Below are positions 1 to 7,284 of a stretch of 64,000 nucleotides of DNA, one piece after another. Within the stretch, counting starts at the first letter, position 1. Each line of letters starts with the position of its first letter. The translations under genes were made by a program, and so were the position numbers. The stretch comes from Neobacillus mesonae (GTDB taxonomy: Bacteria > Bacillota > Bacilli > Paenibacillales > Paenibacillaceae): positions 186,001 to 250,000 of the forward strand of contig JAMBOW010000001.1 in NCBI GenBank assembly GCA_023715865.1. Direction: 5' to 3'. The notes beneath the pieces were generated by a model that made no database searches, was not told where the DNA came from, and worked only from the letters and a program-made list of their open reading frames with translations.

Positions 1-2
1 AA

Positions 3-677
3 TTGCTTGTAGGATCGGCTGAGTATGCACACCGGTATGGTGCACGCGCTGTCGTTGTGCATCCCGGTGAGGTGCCGTTCTCAAATGATATAAGCAAGGA
101 GCTGTATTCAATTTATAACAGCGAAGGTAAAGAATCCGATACGTATCGGCATAAATGGGCAGAGCTCATGGACCGACGACAGGAGTATAGTAGCGGCTAT
201 GTGCAAACCATCATCGAAAGCTTGGATGAAGTGTGCAATCGGACGCTGTCCCAAGGCATTCATGTGCAATTTGGTATAGAAACCCGCTCTAAACCGCAGC
301 AAATTCCCACACTTGCAGAGGCTAAAGTGATGATTAACGCATTAAAAGGAGCTCCCGTTGGTATCTGGTATGATACCGGGCATGCCATCATGATGGATCG
401 ACTAGGCTTATACGATAGTGTAAATGAGATGGAGGGGCTGATGGATGATATTGTAGGAGTCCATATCCACGAAACCATCGGTCTTTCTGATCATTGGTGT
501 CCGTATGTGCACAGCAAAGACTTAACTTTCTATGATGCTTATCTGCCGATGATTGAGCGTGCGCAGGTTAAAGTGTATGAACTGAAGGCTGCCTGCCAGC
601 CGGAACAGATTCATGAAAGCCATCAGCTGCTTGTATCTAAGCTGAACATGATGAATTCTTCATCGTCACATTCGTAG
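3..677 (+). CDS. Sugar phosphate isomerase/epimerase-like TIM-barrel protein (5' end cut by window)
   Basis: The reading frame is open to the left edge, so the N-terminus is missing and the TTG at position 3 is probably not the true start. The 224 visible residues look like the xylose isomerase-like/AP endonuclease 2 fold. Candidate metal ligands are Glu93 in GIETR, Asp124 and His127 in WYDTGHA, His154/His156 in GVHIHE, and a Glu near residue 193 in VYELKA. Such enzymes isomerise or epimerise sugars or sugar derivatives in the cytoplasm. It lies 31 bp upstream of an (alpha/alpha)6-like gene and a beta-mannosidase on the same strand, so a role in using a mannose-containing glycan is inferred. 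The exact substrate cannot be told from sequence. Confidence 0.75.
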   Translation: MLVGSAEYAHRYGARAVVVHPGEVPFSNDISKELYSIYNSEGKESDTYRHKWAELMDRRQEYSSGYVQTIIESLDEVCNRTLSQGIHVQFGIETRSKPQQIPTLAEAKVMINALKGAPVGIWYDTGHAIMMDRLGLYDSVNEMEGLMDDIVGVHIHETIGLSDHWCPYVHSKDLTFYDAYLPMIERAQVKVYELKAACQPEQIHESHQLLVSKLNMMNSSSSHS

Positions 678-708
678 AGCACTTGAACGGTTAGGGAGGT
701 AAACTTAA

Positions 709-2451
709 TTGTACAACCAACTGGTAATATTCAACGACAATGCGGTTGAAGCAGGACTGTCCAGGCAGGTGCTGGATCCCGGCAGTCGATACTACGGGGG
801 AACGGTTGACCCTGGTACGGGGATCGCATGGGTTAACCATACGACAGGGACGCCTACGGACATGAGCTATTGGGGTGCTGCACTGGTCAATCCGGATTCA
901 GCTTACTATCGGGATAAACAGCTGCTTTCGAGGCTGGAGCTTGCTGCGGAGTTTGTACTGCGCAGGCAGCACGAGGACGGCACCATATCTCCTGGCTGGA
1001 CCAATTTCCATTCACCGCCGGATACAGCTTTTGTTGTTGTGGGTTATGCACAGCTATATCAATTACTGGAACGTCAGGACTGGGAGCCGGTTTCCACTGT
1101 GCTGGCGAATATGCGTCTCTTCCTGGAACGGACTATTCCGGCTCTGCTGACCGGAGGAGGTCATACACCGAATCATCGATGGGTTCTGTGCGCCGCACTC
1201 GGTTTTCTGTATGAGCTGTTCGGGCTGAAGGAGGCTGCTGATCGGGCGCAGGAATGGCTGGCCGAAGGTATGGATATTACCCCGGATGGTGAATGGACGG
1301 AGCGGAGCAACGGCATATATAGTGCGGTCAGCGATATTATGCTGATTCATGCTGCACGACTATTGAATCTTCCGCAGCTGCTTGATCCGGTTCGGCTTAA
1401 TCTGAGAATGATGATTTATCTTGTGCATCCAACAGGAGAAATTGTGACGGACTATTCCGGTCGCCAGGATCTAGGGCGTTATCATGATTTGTCACCTTAC
1501 TATTTGCCCTACGCTATGATGGCTAAGCTGGATCAGGATGCCCAGTTTGCCGGTATGGCGAATATGGCTGGAGGTGTACTGACTAATCCTGGCGTATGCT
1601 CGGTCAATGTGCTCGTGCGAATGCTGCTTGATCCGGAACTGCAGCAAGTTATTCATCATACAGAATCCATTCCGGACCGTTATGAGAAAATACTGAACGG
1701 AGACTTCCTACGGGGGAGTTACCTGGACAACATGGAAAGTGCAGGTCATTACGGACGTATATTCCACAGCCGGCTCCATACCGATTTCGGCGCACCTGTA
1801 GTTCGCATTCGGGAGGAGAGGACCAGCGCTACGCTGATGACAGAGACGCCTTCTTTCTTTTCTCTGCGCCATGGGGCTGTAAGGTTGTTAGGTGTTCAGG
1901 TGGCTTCTTTTTTTAATCCTGGTTATGCACCGATGCAGGAAATCACGAAGCTGGCAGACGGATACCGGATGTCTGGAGAACAAAAGAAGGGCTATTATGG
2001 TCCTGTTGCCGAAGGGCAGCTGCCTGTAACGTCTAAAACACCAATGAGCCCATGGTATCTGCTTCCGCACCAAAGCCGTTTGCTGACTCATGAGCAGACA
2101 TTCCGAGTGCAGGCAGATGCGATCCGCAGTGAGAGAGGTTGGACACTTCATCTGGAAGCGGGCGAACCTACGGATGTTATGACGCAGCTGTCTTTTGTGT
2201 TTGGAATGGAGGGAGAGCTTACTTCCGGAGAGCTATCGGAAACAGAGGAAGGACATTATCTATGGACCGGAGGAACGCTGAGATATACTTGCGGGGAAGA
2301 CTGGATTGAGCTGACAGGTGTAGATGGATTCGAGCATAAGGCTGCTTCAGTGCGGGAGGCGCCACAGCCAATGAACTGTAAGGTTGTACTGGTCAATGTC
2401 ATGACACCTTTCAGCAAGACGATTCGTGCCAGATTGTCCTCTTCGTTATGA
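709..2451 (+). CDS. Putative (alpha/alpha)6-barrel glycan-active protein, heparinase/lyase-like
   Basis: A 580-residue protein with a TTG start preceded by GGGAGGT. It has no signal peptide and should be cytoplasmic. The first about 300 residues are helical with aromatic and Trp-rich loops (GGGHTPNHRW near 147-156, WTERSNGIYS near 194) typical of (alpha/alpha)6 toroid glycoside hydrolases and polysaccharide lyases. The C-terminal about 200 residues are beta-rich, as in heparinase II/III-type proteins. I do not recognise a specific family and no catalytic residues can be assigned. It sits between a sugar isomerase-like gene and a GH2 beta-mannosidase on the same strand, so it probably acts on an oligosaccharide imported by the cell. 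Function is inference from fold and neighbours. Confidence 0.6.
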   Translation: MYNQLVIFNDNAVEAGLSRQVLDPGSRYYGGTVDPGTGIAWVNHTTGTPTDMSYWGAALVNPDSAYYRDKQLLSRLELAAEFVLRRQHEDGTISPGWTNFHSPPDTAFVVVGYAQLYQLLERQDWEPVSTVLANMRLFLERTIPALLTGGGHTPNHRWVLCAALGFLYELFGLKEAADRAQEWLAEGMDITPDGEWTERSNGIYSAVSDIMLIHAARLLNLPQLLDPVRLNLRMMIYLVHPTGEIVTDYSGRQDLGRYHDLSPYYLPYAMMAKLDQDAQFAGMANMAGGVLTNPGVCSVNVLVRMLLDPELQQVIHHTESIPDRYEKILNGDFLRGSYLDNMESAGHYGRIFHSRLHTDFGAPVVRIREERTSATLMTETPSFFSLRHGAVRLLGVQVASFFNPGYAPMQEITKLADGYRMSGEQKKGYYGPVAEGQLPVTSKTPMSPWYLLPHQSRLLTHEQTFRVQADAIRSERGWTLHLEAGEPTDVMTQLSFVFGMEGELTSGELSETEEGHYLWTGGTLRYTCGEDWIELTGVDGFEHKAASVREAPQPMNCKVVLVNVMTPFSKTIRARLSSSL

Positions 2452-2536
2452 TATACAGTTAATTTTGCTGATAACGCTTCCATTAATGATTACTCCGTTG
2501 TAAACTATTAGGAGTTATTTAAAGAAAATATAGGGA

Positions 2537-5104
2537 GTGGCATACTCAAAAATGGAACTTTCAGGCATATGGAAGCTGATGCACTTTGAGGTTGGTGAAA
2601 AAAATCCGCAGGAGCTGGCTGCCCCCGGATTCGATGATCGATTCTGGATCGGCGCAACAGTACCGGGGGATGTTCATACTGCGCTTGTCGAACGGGGCAT
2701 CATTGATCCGCCTTACTTCGGACATAACGACATCAAAAGCCGATGGATTGAGCAAAAGGAATGGTGGTATCGTACCACTTTCAACCTTGATGAGGTTAGC
2801 GGCATAGGTGAGAGAACGGAGCTCATATTTGAAGGTCTGGATACTTTTGCAGCTATATTTGTGAACGGGCATGAAATTGGCAGGACGGACAACATGCTGA
2901 TGTCTCATCACTTTAATATTTCTCGAATTGCACGCAAGGGATGGAACTCCATTGCTATTAAATTTAATCCGCTGTCACTTCTCCATAAGGACAAGGAATT
3001 GTTCGATTGGTCATCATATACCAAGGAACGCCCCTGGATTCGTAAAGCTGCCATGAATTTCGGGTGGGACTGGGGTCCACGTATGGTTACAGTTGGCGTA
3101 TGGGGAAAGGTCCATGTTAAACAGTACACTAAGGCGAGGATCGAACACATCCAATCGACGACGGTGTCTGCTTCTGAATCGCGGGCTGAGGTTCATATTA
3201 CGGCTGCTGTGAAAACATATGTGAAGCAGTCGAATTGCCACATATCTCTCAACTTAATTGATCATGAAGGAAGGATCGCCGCACAAGAAGAATTACCAGT
3301 CAGTCAAGGAAGTGCCCGCTTTAAGCTGAATGTTACTTCTCCAAAGCTATGGTGGACGCACGATCTTGGTGATCCTTATTTATATAGAATTGAAATGAAG
3401 CTTTATGAAGATGATCTACTGCTGGATACTTATGAGGAAGCATTGGGTATTCGGACGTTAGAGCTGGCATTGAAGGATGAGAAGGGACGGAATTCCTTTG
3501 CATTTATATTGAATGGAGTCAAAATATACGCTAAAGGCGCTAACTGGATTCCAGCGGATCATTTTATTGGATCAATCCCGGAGCAGAAATACCGTGATTT
3601 GATCGACCTGGCAGTATGCGGGCAAATGAACATGCTTCGCGTATGGGCAGGCGGTATATATGAGAAGGACGAATTCTACGAGGCTTGTAATCATAGAGGA
3701 GTTTTAGTATGGCAGGATTTCGCATTCGCCAATGCTTTATTTCCCGATTTTAACCGTGATTTTATGGACAATGTACGTAATGAAATTATCGATAATGTGC
3801 TTCGATTAAGAAATCATCCATCGCTTGTCCTGTGGTGCGGCAATAATGAAATTGATTGGTTATACGACATGAAGACGGCTGGCGGTGATATTAAGAGTCC
3901 CTTCTACGGGGAAAGCATCTATCACGAGCTAATTCCAGAAATTCTAGAGGAGCTTGATCCAACTCGTCCTTATTGGCCATCTTCTCCTTACGGGGCAGAA
4001 GGAGGACAGGATGCTAACGACCCGGGCACCGGGGATCGTCATAATTGGCAGGTGTGGCATGGATCTGTGTATCCGAGAAAACACGGAGAGGAGCCTGTGC
4101 TGGACTATAGCATCCAAGGCGTTACTTTTAAGAATTATAAGCAGGATTACGCCCTATTCAGCAGTGAGTTTGGGATGCACGCATCCGCCAATCGGTATAC
4201 TCTTGAGAAAAATATGCCGGAGGGACAGTTTTACTGGGGCAGTCCGGAAATGGCTTATCGGAACAAGGATACGAATCACCAGAAAGGTATTCTGCTCATG
4301 GAGGGATACACAGGTATTCCGTCCAATATAGAGGAATATATGAATTTCTCTATGCTTACTCAGGCAGAAGGGCTAAAGTATGGAATTGAGCATTTTAGAC
4401 GGAACAATGATCGCAACAGCGGGGCGCTCGTTTGGCAGTTGAACGACAGCTGGCCGGGAACAAGCTGGGCCATGATTGATTACGAGCTGCTGCCTAAAGC
4501 ATCATTTTACTATGGCAAGCGTTTCTTTAACCCGCTGCTCCTGTCCCTTGAATATGAACCAGGTGATCCGCTTCGAATATGGATTGTGAATGATTTGAAC
4601 AAAAGGGTAAGCGGAGAAGTTGACCTTAAAGTGTACACGTTCGATGGAGAAGAAGTGTTCTCTGCTTCCTTTGATGCGGAGGCAGAGCCGATCTCCTCGA
4701 AGATGTGTGCTGAACTTAGCGAAGCTGATGTATTGCAGGGGAGAGGACCGGAAGAAGTCATTGTTGAGCTGTCCTCGCGATCTATAGATTCACCAGTGAA
4801 CCGCTATTATTTAAGAGATCCAAAGGATCTTGCCCTGCAGGAGACTCAGCTGATCGTCCATGTGGATGAATGCACGAGCGAGGTAGCAATTACAGCATTA
4901 AATCATCTTGCACGGTTTGTAAAATTGGATCTTCCGCTCGGCAATGTCAAGTTCAGTGACAATTACTTTGATCTGCTGCCTGGCGAACAGAGGGTCGTTA
5001 CCATATCGCATCGTCACGGAGAGCCTCTGCCTTGGTCAGAGCTGAGAATCAGTGCACTGAATGTGCCAGCCGCTGCTGCAAGTCAGTATAAACCCTTGTT
5101 GTAG
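2537..5104 (+). CDS. Beta-mannosidase, glycoside hydrolase family 2
   Basis: An 855-residue GH2 protein, about the usual length for cytoplasmic beta-mannosidases. The N-terminal sugar-binding jelly roll carries GATVPGDVHTAL and FNPLSLLHKDKE, and RKAAMNFGWDWGPR matches the conserved mannosidase segment. In the TIM barrel, the acid/base is Glu438 in WCGNNE and the nucleophile is probably Glu544 in SSEFGM. It removes terminal beta-linked mannose from oligosaccharides. No signal peptide is seen. The start is uncertain: GTG at 2537 is given, but ATG at 2552 (MELSGIW) is preceded by GGGAG at 2533-2537 and may be the real one. It is the last gene of the operon and is followed by a strong terminator. 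Confidence 0.93.
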   Translation: MAYSKMELSGIWKLMHFEVGEKNPQELAAPGFDDRFWIGATVPGDVHTALVERGIIDPPYFGHNDIKSRWIEQKEWWYRTTFNLDEVSGIGERTELIFEGLDTFAAIFVNGHEIGRTDNMLMSHHFNISRIARKGWNSIAIKFNPLSLLHKDKELFDWSSYTKERPWIRKAAMNFGWDWGPRMVTVGVWGKVHVKQYTKARIEHIQSTTVSASESRAEVHITAAVKTYVKQSNCHISLNLIDHEGRIAAQEELPVSQGSARFKLNVTSPKLWWTHDLGDPYLYRIEMKLYEDDLLLDTYEEALGIRTLELALKDEKGRNSFAFILNGVKIYAKGANWIPADHFIGSIPEQKYRDLIDLAVCGQMNMLRVWAGGIYEKDEFYEACNHRGVLVWQDFAFANALFPDFNRDFMDNVRNEIIDNVLRLRNHPSLVLWCGNNEIDWLYDMKTAGGDIKSPFYGESIYHELIPEILEELDPTRPYWPSSPYGAEGGQDANDPGTGDRHNWQVWHGSVYPRKHGEEPVLDYSIQGVTFKNYKQDYALFSSEFGMHASANRYTLEKNMPEGQFYWGSPEMAYRNKDTNHQKGILLMEGYTGIPSNIEEYMNFSMLTQAEGLKYGIEHFRRNNDRNSGALVWQLNDSWPGTSWAMIDYELLPKASFYYGKRFFNPLLLSLEYEPGDPLRIWIVNDLNKRVSGEVDLKVYTFDGEEVFSASFDAEAEPISSKMCAELSEADVLQGRGPEEVIVELSSRSIDSPVNRYYLRDPKDLALQETQLIVHVDECTSEVAITALNHLARFVKLDLPLGNVKFSDNYFDLLPGEQRVVTISHRHGEPLPWSELRISALNVPAAAASQYKPLL

Positions 5105-5125
5105 AAGAACACAGATGAAAAATGC

Positions 5126-5166
5126 GAAGCCCTTCTTCCAGGTAAGGAAGAAGGGCTTCTTGTTCG
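5126..5166 (+). terminator. Rho-independent terminator after beta-mannosidase gene
   Basis: A 14-bp perfect stem (GAAGCCCTTCTTCC at 5126-5139 with its complement at 5146-5159) is followed by TTGTT. It lies between two convergent genes and could serve both strands. Confidence 0.85.
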
Positions 5167-5206
5167 TACGTGTATGCATAATGAATAGGTTCAAGTCAAT
5201 AGTTGT

Positions 5207-6262
5207 TTATTCATGTACAGCTTTTGCCGGTTCCGGATGGGAAGTCATATGATCATGGAACAGCTGATAAGTCTTCCATGCCGCACCGCTTTCGAGAAGA
5301 GATTTACTAATATAGATGCCTTCTTCAATCGAAGGAGCCTGTTCCGCAATAAATAAACGGACACCTGCATTAAATAAAACCTGATTAGTGAAGGGCATTA
5401 AAGCCTTGCCTTGGAGTACTTCGAGTGTAACTTCCGCCTGCTTGGCGGCGGTCCATTTCAATTCAGGAACATAGGAATCAATCCCGTACATCTCGGGATC
5501 CAATACCTGGAGTGTAGTCTGTCCGCCATCCACGAGATAGGTTCTTGTCGGTCTGTGGATATGAAGATCCTCGGATCCCTCAGAGCCTTGGATAATCATT
5601 GCGCGCCGATAGTTTAAATCAGTAATTACTTTTGCTGTTTTTTCAAATACCGTATTATGAAAAATTCCGAACACGAGATAAGGGGAGTGACTGTAGTCGA
5701 TAAGCTTCTCTGCAGTGTTGAAAATGGTGCGCAGTCCTAATTCTTCACGAAGCGTTCGGAGCTCGTTCAGCTTTCCGCCATAACATTCAGCGGGTGCATA
5801 CCGTACTCCGCTTTCTTTGGCTGCCTGCAAGAGGTTCACTGAGTGAAGGTTGTCGGTGTTGATACCCAAATTTCTAAGCAAGAGGGAGTATGTCGTTCCC
5901 CATTTCGGAGGAATAGGTTCAGAACCATGCAGCGTAACCTTTACACCAGCTGCAGCCACGACAAAGGCGGTAGCAAAAGAAGCATAAAACGAATGGGTAC
6001 GTCCATCATAGGGACCTGCGAAATCAATGCCCTCATGATGAAATGAACGATCCGCATATTTACGGCAGATGTCGACGAATGCTTTCAGCTCATCTGTGCT
6101 TTCCATTTTTAAACGTTCGGAGGCTAGAAAGGCACCGATCTGCGCGGGGGTAGCACTCTGTGCCAATATCATTTCTGCACATTCTGCCGCCTCTATATAA
6201 GTCAAGTCACGGGAGCCTCTTTTCCCTCGGCCGACCTCTTTTAGATAATGAATCATGTTCAT
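5207..6262 (-). CDS. TrpD2/YbiB-like glycosyltransferase family 3 protein
   Basis: A 351-residue homologue of anthranilate phosphoribosyltransferase: an N-terminal helical domain (Glycos_trans_3N, about residues 1-75), then the catalytic-type domain. The glycine-rich phosphoribosyl pyrophosphate loop of true TrpD (GTGGD) is replaced by GPYDGRTHSFYASFATAF near 83-100, so normal tryptophan synthesis activity is unlikely. This matches the TrpD2/YbiB group, whose studied members bind nucleic acid. The start is ATG with AGGAGG upstream. It begins only 23 bp after the ANTAR antiterminator gene, so the two are probably co-transcribed. There are no other trp genes nearby. A role in nitrate regulation is inferred from position only. 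Confidence 0.75.
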   Translation of the reverse strand: MNMIHYLKEVGRGKRGSRDLTYIEAAECAEMILAQSATPAQIGAFLASERLKMESTDELKAFVDICRKYADRSFHHEGIDFAGPYDGRTHSFYASFATAFVVAAAGVKVTLHGSEPIPPKWGTTYSLLLRNLGINTDNLHSVNLLQAAKESGVRYAPAECYGGKLNELRTLREELGLRTIFNTAEKLIDYSHSPYLVFGIFHNTVFEKTAKVITDLNYRRAMIIQGSEGSEDLHIHRPTRTYLVDGGQTTLQVLDPEMYGIDSYVPELKWTAAKQAEVTLEVLQGKALMPFTNQVLFNAGVRLFIAEQAPSIEEGIYISKSLLESGAAWKTYQLFHDHMTSHPEPAKAVHE

Positions 6263-6285
6263 CCCTTAATACCTCCTCTTGAAGC

Positions 6286-6873
6286 TTATGCCTTCAGCAT
6301 TTGATGGGCTTTGACGATGGAGACCGCGACATCCACTATTCGCTTTCGTTCATTCATTGCTTTTTTGCGAAGCAGGTCATAAGCTTCGGATTCACTGATT
6401 TTATTAATCTCACTTAGTATTCCTTTTGCCATGTCAATCCATTTACGATCTTCAATCCGAGCGAGCAGCTGTTTGCGCTCACTTACCCATTCTTGCCTCT
6501 CATAGAAACGTTTTTCACTAAAATGAAGCGTCCAATCCAGTTCGTATTCCTTCATTGAAGGAGTTAATATCCCATCGATCGGTGCTTCTACTTCGCAAGC
6601 TGTAATGGAAGCCCCGGCTGTGTCAGGACTGCACCACCATAACAAGGGCAGAGGTCTGATCTGAATGAGCTTGTCACCCCACGACTGTATATCGTTCACC
6701 GGCAAATGCAAAATTACGGCGTCTACCTTGGGAAGGTGGGTCTGAATTTCGGCTTCATTACCCGCAGCAAGAACAAGATATCCGCTGGATTCAAGCAGGG
6801 TTTCAGGGGAAATATGCACTTGTGACAGTTCGGTATCTTGGACATGGGTTTCTACAAGTAACAAAGAACGCAT
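6286..6873 (-). CDS. ANTAR-domain RNA-binding antiterminator with degenerate receiver domain
   Basis: A 195-residue two-domain protein. The N-terminal about 120 residues resemble a response-regulator receiver. However, the expected phospho-acceptor Asp is His in AVILHLP and the acidic pair at strand 1 is reduced to LVETH, so phosphorylation control looks lost. The C-terminal about 60 residues (RIEDRKWIDMAKGILSE to the end) are a typical ANTAR helical bundle that binds two hexaloop hairpins in leader RNA. The frame extends up to a TTG at 6912, but ATG at 6873 with AAGGAGG about 13 nt upstream is preferred. It is divergent from nirB, whose leader carries exactly such hairpins, as do the nasA and nasB leaders. 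It is the likely regulator of all three. Confidence 0.88.
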   Translation of the reverse strand: MRSLLLVETHVQDTELSQVHISPETLLESSGYLVLAAGNEAEIQTHLPKVDAVILHLPVNDIQSWGDKLIQIRPLPLLWWCSPDTAGASITACEVEAPIDGILTPSMKEYELDWTLHFSEKRFYERQEWVSERKQLLARIEDRKWIDMAKGILSEINKISESEAYDLLRKKAMNERKRIVDVAVSIVKAHQMLKA

Positions 6874-7000
6874 GGAAGCATGAACACCTCCTTCATTGTT
6901 GGAAATTCTCAATTTAACTTGTGTTTCCGTTTCATCATTTCGTTCATTTTCTCTCGTTTATTTCCAAAAAGCAATCCTAAATTTGTGAAAAAACTCACTG

Positions 7001-7022
7001 TATCTCAAAAATTTGTGAGATA
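7001..7022. promoter_or_regulatory. Inverted repeat in the ANTAR-nirB intergenic region
   Basis: TATCTCA (7001-7007) and TGAGATA (7016-7022) form a perfect 7-bp inverted repeat with 8 bp between. A related TGTGA-N6-TCACT motif lies just upstream (6984-6999), and TGTGA-N7-TTACG (7014-7030) differs from the TnrA/GlnR consensus at one base. The position between divergent promoters suggests an operator. The bound protein is unknown; FNR-like, TnrA or GlnR are all possible. Confidence 0.4.
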
Positions 7023-7077
7023 ACCTTACGTGTAACCTGTTTTATATGTGTATATTTTAATGTAATCTAGATCATTG

Positions 7078-7094
7078 CGTAAAGTATATTGACA
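7078..7094 (+). promoter_or_regulatory. TnrA/GlnR-like box upstream of nirB, overlapping -35
   Basis: CGTAAAGTATATTGACA matches the TnrA/GlnR consensus TGTNA-N7-TNACA except for its first base. It differs by only one base from the box read on the minus strand at the nasA promoter (26660-26644). Its right half is the TTGACA -35 element. Nitrogen-limitation control is inferred from the known regulation of nas genes in Bacillus and Paenibacillus. Confidence 0.6.
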
Positions 7095-7117
7095 TAAAAT
7101 AAAAATCATTTTATAGT
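7089..7117 (+). promoter_or_regulatory. Sigma-A promoter of nirB-nirD-cobA
   Basis: A consensus -35 TTGACA at 7089-7094 and -10 TATAGT at 7112-7117 are separated by exactly 17 bp. Transcription should start near 7124, giving an untranslated leader of about 160 nt that contains the ANTAR hairpins and a terminator. Confidence 0.75.
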
Positions 7118-7143
7118 TATAACATCAAATTTCAAATCGTCTT

Positions 7144-7190
7144 CGAATACAATGGCGTATTCGTCAAGGAGTGGCAACGAAGCCTGTCCT
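7144..7190 (+). promoter_or_regulatory. ANTAR-binding two-hairpin leader of nirB
   Basis: P1 is a perfect 7-bp stem (CGAATAC 7144-7150 with GTATTCG 7157-7163) closing the hexaloop AATGGC. P2 has stem AGGA-GT-GGC (7167-7175) and GCC-TG-TCCT (7182-7190), with a 2x2 mismatch, closing the hexaloop AACGAA. Both loops have A at position 1 and G at position 4, the known ANTAR recognition rule. The 3' arm of P2 is also the 5' arm of the following terminator, so binding of the ANTAR protein would block termination. Confidence 0.85.
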
Positions 7191-7246
7191 CGCTTATTCA
7201 TTCAGGGAACAACTGTGTTCACTGAGAGCGTGGCAGGCTTTTTCTG
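7181..7246 (+). terminator. Leader terminator (attenuator) of nirB operon
   Basis: AGCCTG (7181-7186) pairs with CAGGCT (7234-7239), and the stem is extended by CGCT (7191-7194) with AGCG (7227-7230) and an inner hairpin around GAAC/GTTC. TTTTT follows at 7239-7243. The 5' arm overlaps the ANTAR hairpin P2, making the two structures mutually exclusive. Confidence 0.82.
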
Positions 7247-7284
7247 TTTATAAATAGAGGATAGTCGAAAGGGAGAGGTACATT

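Noticed and set aside
3954..4331. 125-codon plus-strand frame inside the beta-mannosidase gene
   Set aside because: Out-of-frame shadow of a fully supported GH2 gene; no RBS or recognisable protein features.
6984..6999. FNR-type site TGTGA-N6-TCACT upstream of nirB
   Set aside because: Matches only one good half-site and lies over 120 bp from the predicted start; assimilatory nas genes are not normally FNR-controlled. Kept only as a note in the inverted-repeat entry.
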